Positions 1 to 8,776 of a stretch of DNA of 64,000 nt are shown here, piece after piece. Under the pieces are notes generated by a model. The model did no database searches. It was not told the DNA's origin and was given only the letters and a program-made list of their open reading frames with translations. Source of the stretch: Kutzneria buriramensis (GTDB taxonomy: Bacteria > Actinomycetota > Actinomycetes > Mycobacteriales > Pseudonocardiaceae). The DNA lies in assembly GCF_003387475.1 (NCBI RefSeq), contig NZ_QUNO01000029.1:33483-97482 (forward strand), read 5' to 3'. Positions within the stretch are counted from its first letter, which is position 1, and the number at the start of each line of letters is the position of its first letter. A program made the translations under genes and the position numbers.

Positions 1-2163
1 CGCCAACAACAGGATTGCCTGCACGCCGAACCACCAGCCACGGGGCAGCCGCATGGCCACCGCCTGCTCGGCGTGCGCCACCGCGATCCGGCTCCCGTCC
101 GACCGATCGATCCACGCCAGGTACGCGGATTCGAACATGATCGCCAGGTCCCGCACGTGCCGCGCGCCGATGCGGCCGGCCACCTCGGCGGCTTCGGCCG
201 CCGCCCGCCGCGCCTCCGCGAGCCGGGCCACGGCCTGGTAGTTCTGACTCAGCCCGAGCAACGCGATGACCCGTTCGCCGTGTCGGCCCTGCTGACGGGT
301 CAGGGAGACCTGCCGGGACAGATGCCGTTCGGCATCGGCGAAGCGGGTCAGGATGCGTTCCACCCAGCCGAGCAGGGTGAGGCAGTCGGGGTGATCGGCC
401 AGCTCCGCGTCCGTGAGCGTGTCCACGATCGCGGCGCAGTCCACGGCCATGCCGGTGGCCAACTGGACGTCGCCCCGGTAGCTGGCGAGCAGGCCGCGCA
501 GCGCGAGCAGGCTGGCCGTGTCGACCCGATCGCCTTGCCGGCGGGCCAGTTCGAACACCGATGCCAGCAGTTCCTCGTCGGGCAGCTCGCTGCCGAACAG
601 GCCGGTGACGGCCTGTCGGCGAAGCAGTCGGACGAGGGCGCCCAGATGGGCTTGCGGCTGTTCCCGCAATCCGGCCAGCTCGACCGCGAGCACGGTGCTC
701 GCCTCGGTGTAGTTGCCGAGCAGGCACTCGACCAGGGCGCATTCGGCCACCGCGCGGACGCGCTGGCCGGCGCTGACCGCCGGGCAGTGCCGGATCAGCA
801 CCTGCAGGAGCTCACGGGCGTCAGACAGCTCTCCCGCGGCCACGAGCGCACTGGCCAGGACCAGCCGCAACTCGGTTCGTTCGGTGTCCACGGCGGTCAG
901 CCGCAGCGCCAGCCGCAGCAGCCGAATCGCCTCCTCGGGGCGGTCGGGCAGCACATCCGCGGCGGCGCGGGCAAGGACGGTCAGGTCGTCGGGTTCGAAC
1001 AACGCGATCGAGCCGGACACGTGCCACGCTCGGTCCTCGGCCGACGCGCCGTGCTGGGTCAGCAGTCCCAGCGCGCGGCGATGCGCGGCGTTCCGCCAGC
1101 ACAGGTCCGTGCCGGCGTACACCAGCTGGCGTAACAACGGATGCCGGAACGTGAGTACGCCGACATCGGCCGCCGAGCGCAGCACGTCCCGGTACTCCAG
1201 CCCGGCGGTCGCGGCACACACCCGATTGCGGTCCAGCTCGGACACCGTGATCAGTGCGTTGATGTCGCAGTCGACCCCGAGCACGGCAGCGGCCTCGGCG
1301 ACGAGCATTTCATCGGGGGAGAGCGTGGCGAGTTCGCTCGCGAGTAGCGCGGCGGCCAGGCCCGCCGATTCGGGTTCGCGCTGCCGCGGCAGCCGGAGCT
1401 CGGTCGGCTGATCCTGCTCGGACAGTGCCAGTAGGTACAACGGGTTGCCCTTGCTCACCTCGTGCAGATCGCGCAGGCGGTTCTCGTCCACTTTCCGCCC
1501 GTCGACGGCGAGCAGGCTCGCGGACTGGTCGACGCTCAACGCGCCGAGCTCGATCCGCTCCACCGTGCCGGCGGCCATGCCGTGCGCGAGAGCACCCGCC
1601 AGCCGAGCACACGCCTGGCGAGGGCGGTAGGCCACGACCAGCAGCAGCGGCGCGGGCACCGGATACCGCGCCAGGAAGCTGATGAATTCGGTCGATCGCC
1701 GGTCGGCCCAGTGGCAGTCGTCCAGCAGCAGGACCATCCCGTCCCTGGCCAGGTGGGTGAGCAGCGCGCGGAGAGTGGGCAGCACATCGGCGTCGGGTCC
1801 GTCGCCGGCGCGGTCCCGGGGTGCGCGCAGCAGGTGCTTGGTGATCACATCGGCCTGGCTCGCCGGCAACTCGGCGCACGCCTTCGCGATCACGTTCTCG
1901 CCGAGCGCGTTGGCCAGCGACCGGAACATGTCCTTGCGTTCGAACTCGCTGCTGCGCCCGTGACACACGGCCAGGCCGCGGCGCCGGGCCTCGGCGGCCA
2001 GTTCCGTCAGCAGCATGCTTTTGCCGATGCCGGGCTCGCCGGTCACCTGGATCGTGTGCCCGGAGCCCGGCGCCAACCGGTCGAGACCGGCCCGGAGCCG
2101 GTCGAACTCGTCGCTGCGGACGTCCGCCGCATCGTTGGTATGGCCGATCTCTGTCCCACCCAC
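1..2163 (-). CDS. LuxR/MalT-type STAND ATPase regulator, N-terminal part (runs off left edge)
   Basis: The frame stays open to the window edge, giving 721 codons from a GTG at 2163. Near residue 35 it has a Walker A loop (GEPGIGKS) and near residue 135 a Walker B/sensor stretch (LLLDDCHWAD), followed by a long helical, TPR-like region. This is the layout of the large AfsR/MalT-like LuxR regulators; the expected C-terminal LuxR HTH would lie outside the window, so the output domain is inferred. It is divergent from the PKS operon at 3338 but separated from it by about 1.2 kb of debris. It could be the cluster's pathway activator, though nothing in the sequence proves that. Confidence 0.85.
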   Translation of the reverse strand, partial: MGGTEIGHTNDAADVRSDEFDRLRAGLDRLAPGSGHTIQVTGEPGIGKSMLLTELAAEARRRGLAVCHGRSSEFERKDMFRSLANALGENVIAKACAELPASQADVITKHLLRAPRDRAGDGPDADVLPTLRALLTHLARDGMVLLLDDCHWADRRSTEFISFLARYPVPAPLLLVVAYRPRQACARLAGALAHGMAAGTVERIELGALSVDQSASLLAVDGRKVDENRLRDLHEVSKGNPLYLLALSEQDQPTELRLPRQREPESAGLAAALLASELATLSPDEMLVAEAAAVLGVDCDINALITVSELDRNRVCAATAGLEYRDVLRSAADVGVLTFRHPLLRQLVYAGTDLCWRNAAHRRALGLLTQHGASAEDRAWHVSGSIALFEPDDLTVLARAAADVLPDRPEEAIRLLRLALRLTAVDTERTELRLVLASALVAAGELSDARELLQVLIRHCPAVSAGQRVRAVAECALVECLLGNYTEASTVLAVELAGLREQPQAHLGALVRLLRRQAVTGLFGSELPDEELLASVFELARRQGDRVDTASLLALRGLLASYRGDVQLATGMAVDCAAIVDTLTDAELADHPDCLTLLGWVERILTRFADAERHLSRQVSLTRQQGRHGERVIALLGLSQNYQAVARLAEARRAAAEAAEVAGRIGARHVRDLAIMFESAYLAWIDRSDGSRIAVAHAEQAVAMRLPRGWWFGVQAILLLA

Positions 2164-2360
2164 TATTGCCCCCCAGCTCAGTGCGTCATCCGAATCACTG
2201 ACGTGCGGCCGGCCGGCCGTGCGCGGCGTCAAGCACGGGGCGACTCCGTTGAACCACCGTGCTCTGGCCAATTTACCGAAACTCCGGGTGTTCGGAAGCC
2301 CCGCCGGCTTCATGTCAAATAATAGAAACCTGGATCGGGCCCTTGACATTGTGCCGGAGC

Positions 2361-2580
2361 GAGGTCTGGGCTGAGCTGAACTGGCAGGGCATCCTCGTGG
2401 CCCGGTGCACGGTCGAGCGGCTCATGCGCAAGGCGGGGCTGCGTGGGCTGCCGCGCGACAAGTCCCCGCGCACGACGTGGCCGGCGCCGGAGACCGGACG
2501 GCCGACTGACCTGGTGGAACGTGACTTCGCGGCGACGCGGGTGAACCAGTTGCGGGTCGCGGACATCACTTGCGTGCGCA
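2361..2580 (+). pseudogene. IS3-family transposase (OrfB) remnant
   Basis: One frame encodes a fragment typical of the IS3/IS150 OrfB middle region: AELNWQGILVARCTVERLMR, then RPTDLVERDFAATRVNQL and VADITCVRT, the part leading into the first catalytic Asp of the DDE domain (VADIT). Both ends are missing, there is no credible start, and the similarity stops abruptly at a tRNA-like hairpin. No terminal inverted repeats were seen. It is a dead relic that marks past insertion beside the PKS locus. Confidence 0.75.
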
Positions 2581-2582
2581 CC

Positions 2583-2616
2583 GCCGCGGGCAGGATTCGA
2601 ACCTGCGCACCGCGGC
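2583..2616 (-). other. tRNA acceptor/T-arm minihelix (degenerate tRNA or attachment-site remnant)
   Basis: On the minus strand a perfect nested hairpin is present: GCCGCGG (2616-2610), 3 nt, GCAGG, the T-loop TTCGAAT, CCTGC, then CCGCGGC (2589-2583). That is a 7-bp acceptor-like stem stacked on a 5-bp T-stem with a consensus 7-nt T-loop. The D-arm and anticodon arm are absent, and no complete cloverleaf can be folded with the upstream bases. It abuts the IS3 remnant. It may be a tRNA gutted by deletion or the 3' end of a tRNA carried by an integrated element. Confidence 0.45.
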
Positions 2617-3337
2617 ACATCCGGGTCCGTGACAACCGGAAGGTCGAACGGGCTGCCGATAGGCCGGACACGGCAGCGTGTGGCCGAACGCGACATCGGG
2701 CGGTCTGTGGACAGCGGGGGCCGTTCACGGTGCCACCGACGGCTGGTCACGCCGTTGACCGGCAGCTGAACGCGCTGGGGTGGCGCGAACTCCTCGCCGG
2801 AGGTGGCGGCAGAGGACCGGATCATGACGTTCTCTCCTGAAACCGGGCTGTGCCTTTGGCAGTCACGGCCGGCGCGGCGGGTGTTCCACACCAACCGGGA
2901 GCAGGCGGAGCACGGGGAAGGTGTGTGGCAGGCAGAGGTCGTCGAGTGCGGTCCGATAGGGGGGCCACTGATCTGGCCACTCCATGAACAGGGGCCAGGT
3001 CGTCCATAATGATCATGTTGATCGCAAACTGCGTCCCCCATCAGCCACACCGACAAGCTAACGGCCGCCAATGACCGAATGAGATCACGCCGCGCTGGGT
3101 TCCAATCCAGAGCTTCGAGAACGTCTGCGCCCCGCGGTAATTTCGGGGGCGAGGAGTATTGGAGTGTCATTGACTGTGTCGAACGCCGGACGCGCTGTCA
3201 CCGTGTATGTGACCGTTTTTGTCTGAGCGTCGCGCCGGCGGACAGCTCTGCGTGGTGTGCGCGCAAGAGAAAAGTGTCGAATTTTGCCCTGTTGAACGCG
3301 CCGCTGCCCGGTTGTGGCGAATTGAATTCAAAAAGGA
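2617..3337. other. Gene-free region upstream of the PKS operon
   Basis: No convincing gene is present. A 40-codon minus-strand frame (2985-2863) has actinomycete-like codon use but no ribosome binding site, and may be a decayed gene. At 3197-3213 a short inverted repeat GTCAC-7 nt-GTGAC is followed by TTTTT (3216-3220), which could be a weak terminator for read-through from the left or an operator. The last 100 bases are clearly more A+T-rich than the surroundings (for example GAATTGAATTC near 3319) and probably hold the promoter of the operon starting at 3338. TTGACT at 3170-3175 is a possible -35. Confidence 0.35.
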
Positions 3338-4213
3338 ATGATTTATTTGGCTGTCGCTGTGGGGTTGCCGTTTGTGGCGGCGCTGGACGACGTGTTGTTC
3401 GATGTTCCGTACTGTAGTGCCGCGCAATTCCATGAGTACTATGGCGATGGCCTGCCGCCCCGTCGGTTGGGCATGGGCTGCGCGTGGCAGTCGTTCGAAG
3501 TCGCGCGGCTGGTGCGGGAGCGCAGTGGGGTCAAGGCGACCTTCCTGTACTCCGGGCGGCATGTCGCCGCCGTATATCCGCAGGCCGGCGGCATGGTTGT
3601 GCTCGATCCGTATCTGCTGCACCGTAGGCCGGTGGTGCTGCGGAAGGCCGAGGCGCGAGACGGTGTCGTGACGGTCGTCGAGGATGCCTTTCCATTCCGT
3701 ACAACCGTGAACGGTGAGACGAAGCCGTCGAAACTCAGGTTGAGCTGGACTCCCGCGGACGGCCGCCTGCACAGCGAATATCTCCGATATAGTCCGAGGC
3801 TGGGCAGGTATGTTACTTTCCGTGCTTTCGCATTCCGGCCTGGCTTGACGCTGCCGGTGTTCCCGCCGCCGCGTGCGCTTGTTCGCCGGCTGTTGTTGGA
3901 CGCCGAGCAGAACAATCTGTCGATCAGGAGTGTCGATCGGGACAGTGGTCGCATGCGTGAGCTGGTGTTGCCGTTCAGTGGAAGGCCGCGCGAGCAACTG
4001 GTCGACGCGCGTTGTCTGATCACCAGAGACAACCAGGGGGCGGTGAGTCGCGCCGGGACGGACGAATTTCGGCGCGACCTGGCCGGCATCTGCGCGTCCG
4101 TCTCCAGCAGCCCGGACGAGCTGACCGGCTACCTGCTCAGCGCCGCCGAGATCTATGTCGCGAGGGTGTCGGACGACGTTGTGGTTCCCGAGTACTCCAT
4201 GGAGGACGAATGA
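3338..4213 (+). CDS. NAT/transglutaminase-like cysteine acyltransferase
   Basis: This 291-residue protein has a Cys-His-Asp set in the order of arylamine N-acetyltransferases and amide synthases: GMGCAWQSFE near residue 46, RHVAAVY near 71 and VVLDPY near 89. NAT relatives in polyketide clusters (RifF type) release chains by amide formation, so off-loading or acyl transfer is the natural hypothesis; the NAT signature RGGxC is not intact. The ATG follows AAAAGG with very short spacing, so a TTG at 3347 is an alternative start. Codons are less G/C-biased than in the genes downstream. It opens the operon and overlaps the next gene by ATGA. Confidence 0.6.
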   Translation: MIYLAVAVGLPFVAALDDVLFDVPYCSAAQFHEYYGDGLPPRRLGMGCAWQSFEVARLVRERSGVKATFLYSGRHVAAVYPQAGGMVVLDPYLLHRRPVVLRKAEARDGVVTVVEDAFPFRTTVNGETKPSKLRLSWTPADGRLHSEYLRYSPRLGRYVTFRAFAFRPGLTLPVFPPPRALVRRLLLDAEQNNLSIRSVDRDSGRMRELVLPFSGRPREQLVDARCLITRDNQGAVSRAGTDEFRRDLAGICASVSSSPDELTGYLLSAAEIYVARVSDDVVVPEYSMEDE

Positions 4214-4713
4214 ATACCCGATCGTTCTTCCTGGCCGGGCTCATGCAAGGAGCCAGGTCGGGGGCCGACGTGGCCGACCAGGACTACCGGCGGCGGCTCC
4301 GCGACGTGATCGAACGGCACGAGCCGGACGCCGTCGTGCACGACCCCGTCGAGATTCTCATCGGGTGGTTCGCCGCGGACGAGGGCCGGATCCGCGCGGC
4401 GCACGCGGCACTGGCCAAGCGGCCGGTGATCCGGCGGGACGAGCTCGATCCCGAGGTGCTGGACCTGATCGGCGGTTTCCACAAACTCACCGATCTCGCC
4501 GCCGCCTCGGACGTCTGCGTCGCGTGGTTGCCCGGCCGGGAACCGAGCATGGGCACGGCGGCCGAGATGCAGCGCGCCTACCTGGCCGGACGCACGGTCG
4601 TGGCGATCACCAAGATGCGCCAGACGCTCGCGATCCTGGCATGCTCGACGGTGATCCTGCCGGATCTCGACGCGTTCGAGCAGTGGCTGGTGTCGGCCGG
4701 GGTATCGGCGTGA
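4210..4713 (+). CDS. Nucleoside 2-deoxyribosyltransferase-like protein
   Basis: A 167-residue soluble protein. FLAGLMQG at the N-terminus resembles the start of nucleoside 2-deoxyribosyltransferases, and ASDVCVAWLPG followed by GTAAEMQRAYLAGRTVVAI matches the family's nucleotide-binding segment with the catalytic Glu in GTxxE. The length is normal for the family. The start codon overlaps the previous stop (ATGA) and GGAGG lies 4 nt upstream, so translation is probably coupled. Its job in a lipid/polyketide pathway is unclear: it might cleave or transfer a nucleoside sugar, or the fold may be reused for another glycosyl or nucleotide substrate. Confidence 0.65.
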   Translation: MNTRSFFLAGLMQGARSGADVADQDYRRRLRDVIERHEPDAVVHDPVEILIGWFAADEGRIRAAHAALAKRPVIRRDELDPEVLDLIGGFHKLTDLAAASDVCVAWLPGREPSMGTAAEMQRAYLAGRTVVAITKMRQTLAILACSTVILPDLDAFEQWLVSAGVSA

Positions 4714-6434
4714 AGCCGGGGGACACGCGGGATGTGGCGGATACGGCGCTGGGTCCTGCTCTGGCGGTGACCCGTGCCGCGGTGGTGCGACCGGACGGGA
4801 TCGCCATGACGTTCGTCGACTACTCCACCGACCGCGGCGGGCTGGAAACCAGCCTGACCTACCGGGACTTGGCGGAGCGAAGCGCCGCGGTGGCGGCCGG
4901 CCTGCTGGAGAACACCGACCCGGGCGGGCGGGCCGCGATCCTGTGTGGACACGGCGTCGACTACGTCGCCGCGTTTCTCGGTTGCTTGCGCGCCGGCGTG
5001 ATCGGCGTGCCACTGTTCGCGCCGGAGCCGTTCCGGTCGGCCGACCGGCTGCTCGACGTGATCGCCGACTGCACGCCCGAGATCGTCCTGACCAGCGGCA
5101 AACACGCTGACGCTGTGCAGGAGTTGCTCGCCTCGCCCCGGCTTTCGACACTGCCGAAGGAGGTCATGCTGGTCGATGAGACCACGCCCGACGCCCGGAC
5201 GGCATTGCCCGGTCCACCTGGCGGCGACGCCGTGGCGTACCTGCAATACACCTCGGGCTCGACCAGAGCGCCGGCCGGCGTGCAGGTCACCCACCGCAAC
5301 CTGGTGGCCGGCGCTGCGCAACTGGCCGGCTGGGTGCCTGCGGACGAATCGTCGAGCCTGGTCAGCTGGCTGCCGTTCTTCCATGACATGGGCCTGATGT
5401 TCTCGGTCGTGCTGCCGTTGGCGAGCATGATCCCGGTGACGTGCTTGGCTCCGCTGGCGTTCATCCAGCAACCTCGACGCTGGCTGGAGTTGCTCACCAC
5501 CCACCGCGCCACCGGCACGATGTCGCCGAACTTCGGGCTCGACCTGTGTGTCGACCGTGTCGGACCACACCAGCGCGCCGGAATCGACCTGTCCGCGCTG
5601 CGAACGCTGGGCAACGGCTCGGAACAAGTTCGTCCCAAGACGCTGTCCCGGTTCACCGAAGCCTTCCAGGACTACGGATTCCGGCACGAAGCCCACTGCC
5701 CGGGGTACGGCTTGGCCGAGGCGACCCTGGTGGTGACCGGGCACGACCCGGGGCAGCCGCCGCACATCGGCGCCTTCGACAGGCAGGAGCTCTCCGCCGG
5801 CCGGATCCGGCCGGTGAACGTGACCGATCCGCGAGCCCAGCTGATCGTCAGCTCGGGCCGGCCGATCCGGCAGGAAGTCCGGATCGTGCACCCCCAAACA
5901 GGCGCCGAGACGGACGCCGTCGGCGAGATCCGGGTGCGCGGCAACAACGTCTGCGCCGGATACTGGAGGCAACCCGAGCGATCTGCCGAGACGTTCGGCG
6001 CAGGCAACGCCGAGGAGGCAGGATGGCTGCGCACCGGCGACCTCGGGTTCCTCAGGGACGGCAGGCTGTACGTCACGGGCAGGCTCCGTGACCTGATCAT
6101 CATTGACGGCCGCAACCATCAGCCGGCGGACATCGAGGCCACGGTCGAGGAGGCGTGCCCGCAGTTGCGTCAAGGGCGGGTGGTCGCCTTCGCCTCCGAG
6201 ATCGACGACGCGGAGCACCTTGTCGTGGTCGCCGAACTGCTGTCGCCGACTTCCACCGTCGACGTCGGCGCTATCCGGGCGGCAGTGCGCGCAAGCGTGT
6301 CCGAACGTCACGGCGTGCGCGTCCACATCGTCGCCCTGGTGCGAAAAGGCATGGTGCCGATCACCTCGAGCGGCAAACTCCGCCGGCAGGAGGCCCGGAC
6401 CCGGTTCGAGGGCGGCGGGTTCGAGCGTGGCTGA
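4710..6434 (+). CDS. Fatty-acyl-AMP ligase (FAAL)
   Basis: This 574-residue adenylating enzyme starts at a GTG that overlaps the upstream stop (GTGA). Core motifs are in order: YTSGSTRAPAG (P-loop, about residue 180), LPFFHDMGL, PGYGLAEATL, GWLRTGDLGFL, GRLRDLIIIDGRN, and SSGKLRR with the C-terminal lysine. The overall pattern and the adjacent ACP-KS gene fit the FAAL branch, which makes acyl-AMP from a fatty acid and passes the acyl group directly to an ACP without CoA. It should load the N-terminal ACP of the next protein. Its last 8 bases overlap that gene. Confidence 0.9.
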   Translation: MKPGDTRDVADTALGPALAVTRAAVVRPDGIAMTFVDYSTDRGGLETSLTYRDLAERSAAVAAGLLENTDPGGRAAILCGHGVDYVAAFLGCLRAGVIGVPLFAPEPFRSADRLLDVIADCTPEIVLTSGKHADAVQELLASPRLSTLPKEVMLVDETTPDARTALPGPPGGDAVAYLQYTSGSTRAPAGVQVTHRNLVAGAAQLAGWVPADESSSLVSWLPFFHDMGLMFSVVLPLASMIPVTCLAPLAFIQQPRRWLELLTTHRATGTMSPNFGLDLCVDRVGPHQRAGIDLSALRTLGNGSEQVRPKTLSRFTEAFQDYGFRHEAHCPGYGLAEATLVVTGHDPGQPPHIGAFDRQELSAGRIRPVNVTDPRAQLIVSSGRPIRQEVRIVHPQTGAETDAVGEIRVRGNNVCAGYWRQPERSAETFGAGNAEEAGWLRTGDLGFLRDGRLYVTGRLRDLIIIDGRNHQPADIEATVEEACPQLRQGRVVAFASEIDDAEHLVVVAELLSPTSTVDVGAIRAAVRASVSERHGVRVHIVALVRKGMVPITSSGKLRRQEARTRFEGGGFERG

Positions 6435-7917
6435 CGTGCAACGGTGGCTGATCGAACGGCTCGCGGCGCACGTCGGTGTGCCGCCCGACCGGATCGACAC
6501 CGACCGGCCGTTCGCTGACTACGGCATCAGCTCGCGGGACGCCGTGGGGATCGCCGGTGAGCTGGAAGACCTCCTGGACCGGCCGATCGAGCCGATCGCC
6601 CTGTGGCGACAGCCGACGATTCGCAAGCTCGCGGACTCCCTGTCCTCGGCCCACGCACCGCCGAAGACGGGGACGGCAAGGGCTGAGTCGGCGGTCGCCG
6701 TCATCGGTATCGGCTGCCGGTTGCCCGGTGGCGTCGACTCACCGGCCGAGCTCTGGCGATTGCTGATGGCCGGTGATGACGTCGTCACCGCAGTGCCAAC
6801 CGATCGGTGGGAGGCCTATCCCGTCCCGGACGGGACATCGACCGCTGGTGGTTTCCTCACCCGGGTCTACGACTTCGACGCGGAGTTCTTCGGGATCTCG
6901 CCCCGGGAAGCCGTCGAGATGGATCCGCAGCAGCGCATCCTGCTCGAAGTCGTGTGGGAGGCACTGGAGCACGCGGGAATCCCGCCGGACAGCCTGGCTG
7001 GCAGCCGGACCGGTGTGTTCGTCGGGGCGGCCACCAACGACCACGGCCGGGAACGACTGGCCGACCTGGCCGACATCAGCGGGTGGACCGGAACCGGGGC
7101 GGCGGCGAGCGTGCTGGCCAACCGGGTGTCTTACGTGCTCGACCTGCGGGGCCCGAGTCTGACCGTGGACACGGCTTGTTCGTCGTCACTGGTGGCGCTG
7201 CATCTGGCGAAGCGCAGCCTGGATTCGCGGGAATGCGACCTGGCGATCGTCGCCGGGGTGAACCTGATCCTCTCCCCGGCTGTCACGGTGAACTTCGACC
7301 GGTCGGGTGCGTTGGCGCCGGGCGGGCGTTGCCGTCCGTTCGACGCGGCTGCGGACGGGTACGTCCGAAGCGAGGGCTGCGCCGCGGTCGTGCTGACAAG
7401 GCCTGAGGGCTCCGACGGTCCACACGCGACAGTGGTAGCCAGCGCCGTCAACCAGGACGGCCGGTCGAACGGCCTGATGGCGCCCAATCCGTCGGCGCAG
7501 CAGGAGCTACTCGCCGAGGTGTACTGGGGTATTCCACGCGAAAAGGTCTGCTATGTCGAGGCGCATGGCACCGGGACGCCTCTCGGCGATCCCATCGAGG
7601 CGACGGCGCTGGGGTCCGTGCTGGGTGAGGATCGGGCGCGTCCGCTGCTGATCGGCTCGATCAAGTCGAACCTCGGCCATCTGGAGGCGGCAGCGGGCAT
7701 CGCCGGTCTGATCAAGGCGGTGCTGTCGCTCGACCACGGACACATCCCGCCGACACTGCATTACCACAGCCCGAACCCGCACATCGACCTCGATCGGCTG
7801 GGGCTAGCCGTGGCGGCCAAGCCCTCGCCGCTGCCGGCGGGCGGCGGCGCGCTGATCGGGGTCAGCTCCTTCGGATTCGGCGGCGCGAACGCGCACGCTG
7901 TGCTCCGCCAACCGTGA
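6427..7917 (+). CDS. PKS: N-terminal ACP fused to ketosynthase (ACP-KS)
   Basis: The GTG at 6427 gives 496 residues. Residues 1-75 are a carrier domain with [11 protein letters not shown], the Ser motif seen in FAAL partner ACPs. About residues 85-496 form a ketosynthase with all three active-site motifs: [11 protein letters not shown] (Cys), [12 protein letters not shown] (His) and [12 protein letters not shown] (His). No acyltransferase, reductive or second carrier domain follows, so the rest of the module must come from another protein, most simply the AT-DH-KR-ACP at 8773. It probably receives the FAAL-activated acyl chain and performs the first elongation. Confidence 0.9.
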   Translation: MADVQRWLIERLAAHVGVPPDRIDTDRPFADYGISSRDAVGIAGELEDLLDRPIEPIALWRQPTIRKLADSLSSAHAPPKTGTARAESAVAVIGIGCRLPGGVDSPAELWRLLMAGDDVVTAVPTDRWEAYPVPDGTSTAGGFLTRVYDFDAEFFGISPREAVEMDPQQRILLEVVWEALEHAGIPPDSLAGSRTGVFVGAATNDHGRERLADLADISGWTGTGAAASVLANRVSYVLDLRGPSLTVDTACSSSLVALHLAKRSLDSRECDLAIVAGVNLILSPAVTVNFDRSGALAPGGRCRPFDAAADGYVRSEGCAAVVLTRPEGSDGPHATVVASAVNQDGRSNGLMAPNPSAQQELLAEVYWGIPREKVCYVEAHGTGTPLGDPIEATALGSVLGEDRARPLLIGSIKSNLGHLEAAAGIAGLIKAVLSLDHGHIPPTLHYHSPNPHIDLDRLGLAVAAKPSPLPAGGGALIGVSSFGFGGANAHAVLRQP

Positions 7918-7933
7918 GACACGAGGTTCCACC

Positions 7934-8776
7934 ATGCATTTCGGTGTGATGATGCTCGTCACAGACTTCTCTTTGGACGCGGCGTCGGTGGCCAGGGCGG
8001 CCGAGGACCGTGGTTTCGAGTCGTTCTTCGTCCCCGAACACACCCATGTGCCGGTGAGCATGGCCAGTCCACACCCCGGCGGTGTGGCGGTCCCGCCGGA
8101 GACCCTGCAAGGCGTCGACCCCTTCATCACGTTGGCCCTCGCCGCCGGGGCCACCACCCGGTTGCGGCTCGGCACAGGCATCTGCCAGGTGCCCATCCGC
8201 GATCCGATCCAGTTGGCCAAGCAGGTGGCCAGCCTGGACGTCGTGTCCGATGGCCGGTTCCTGTTCGGCGTGGGCGCCGGTTGGAACCACGAGGAGATGC
8301 TGAACCACGGTGTCGACCCGCGGACCCGGACCGCTCGGTTGCTGGAACACGTGGTGGTGATGAAGCGTGTCTGGGCCGAGCACGAGGCGTCGTTCGCCGG
8401 CCGGTTCGTCAAGTTCGATCCGCTGTGGTCGGTGCCGAAACCGGTGCAGCGCCCGCACCCGCCCATTCTCTACGGCGGCAACGGTCCCCGCGCGATCGAC
8501 CGGGTGCTGGCGCTGGGCGCCGAGTGGATGCCCTGGCATGCGTTGCTCGGGGATGACTTCGCCGACCGCGTCGCCGAGCTACGGCACCGGGCCGCGGTGG
8601 CTGGGCGTATGTCCGTGCCGGTCACGGTGTTCGGGGTGCCGGCCGACGAGGAGATCATCGACATGTACCGCGAAATCGGCGTCACCCGGTGCGTGTTTCC
8701 GCTGCCGCCCGCGTCGGCCGGGGAAGTCATGTCCATGATGGACTGGTACGCGGAATTGGCCTGGGAGGTTGAATGA
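7934..8776 (+). CDS. F420-type luciferase-like (LLM) oxidoreductase
   Basis: A 280-residue protein with the LLM barrel signature: AEDRGFESFFVPEHTH near the N-terminus, LRLGTGICQVPIRDPIQLAK, and GRFLFGVGAGWNHEE. These resemble F420-dependent oxidoreductases of the TIGR03619 type more than FMN luciferases, although cofactor choice is an inference. GAGG lies 7 nt before the ATG. The gene sits between two PKS genes and overlaps the following one by ATGA, so it probably acts on the growing or finished chain (hydroxylation, or reduction of a double bond). No ER domain is present in these PKS proteins, so it might supply that reduction. Confidence 0.8.
   Translation: MHFGVMMLVTDFSLDAASVARAAEDRGFESFFVPEHTHVPVSMASPHPGGVAVPPETLQGVDPFITLALAAGATTRLRLGTGICQVPIRDPIQLAKQVASLDVVSDGRFLFGVGAGWNHEEMLNHGVDPRTRTARLLEHVVVMKRVWAEHEASFAGRFVKFDPLWSVPKPVQRPHPPILYGGNGPRAIDRVLALGAEWMPWHALLGDDFADRVAELRHRAAVAGRMSVPVTVFGVPADEEIIDMYREIGVTRCVFPLPPASAGEVMSMMDWYAELAWEVE

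Noticed and set aside
3105..3125. A second T-arm-like sequence (CTGGGTTCCAATCCAGA)
   Set aside because: The stem does not pair over 5 bp and the loop TTCCAAT breaks the TTCRANY rule; no acceptor stem is nearby.
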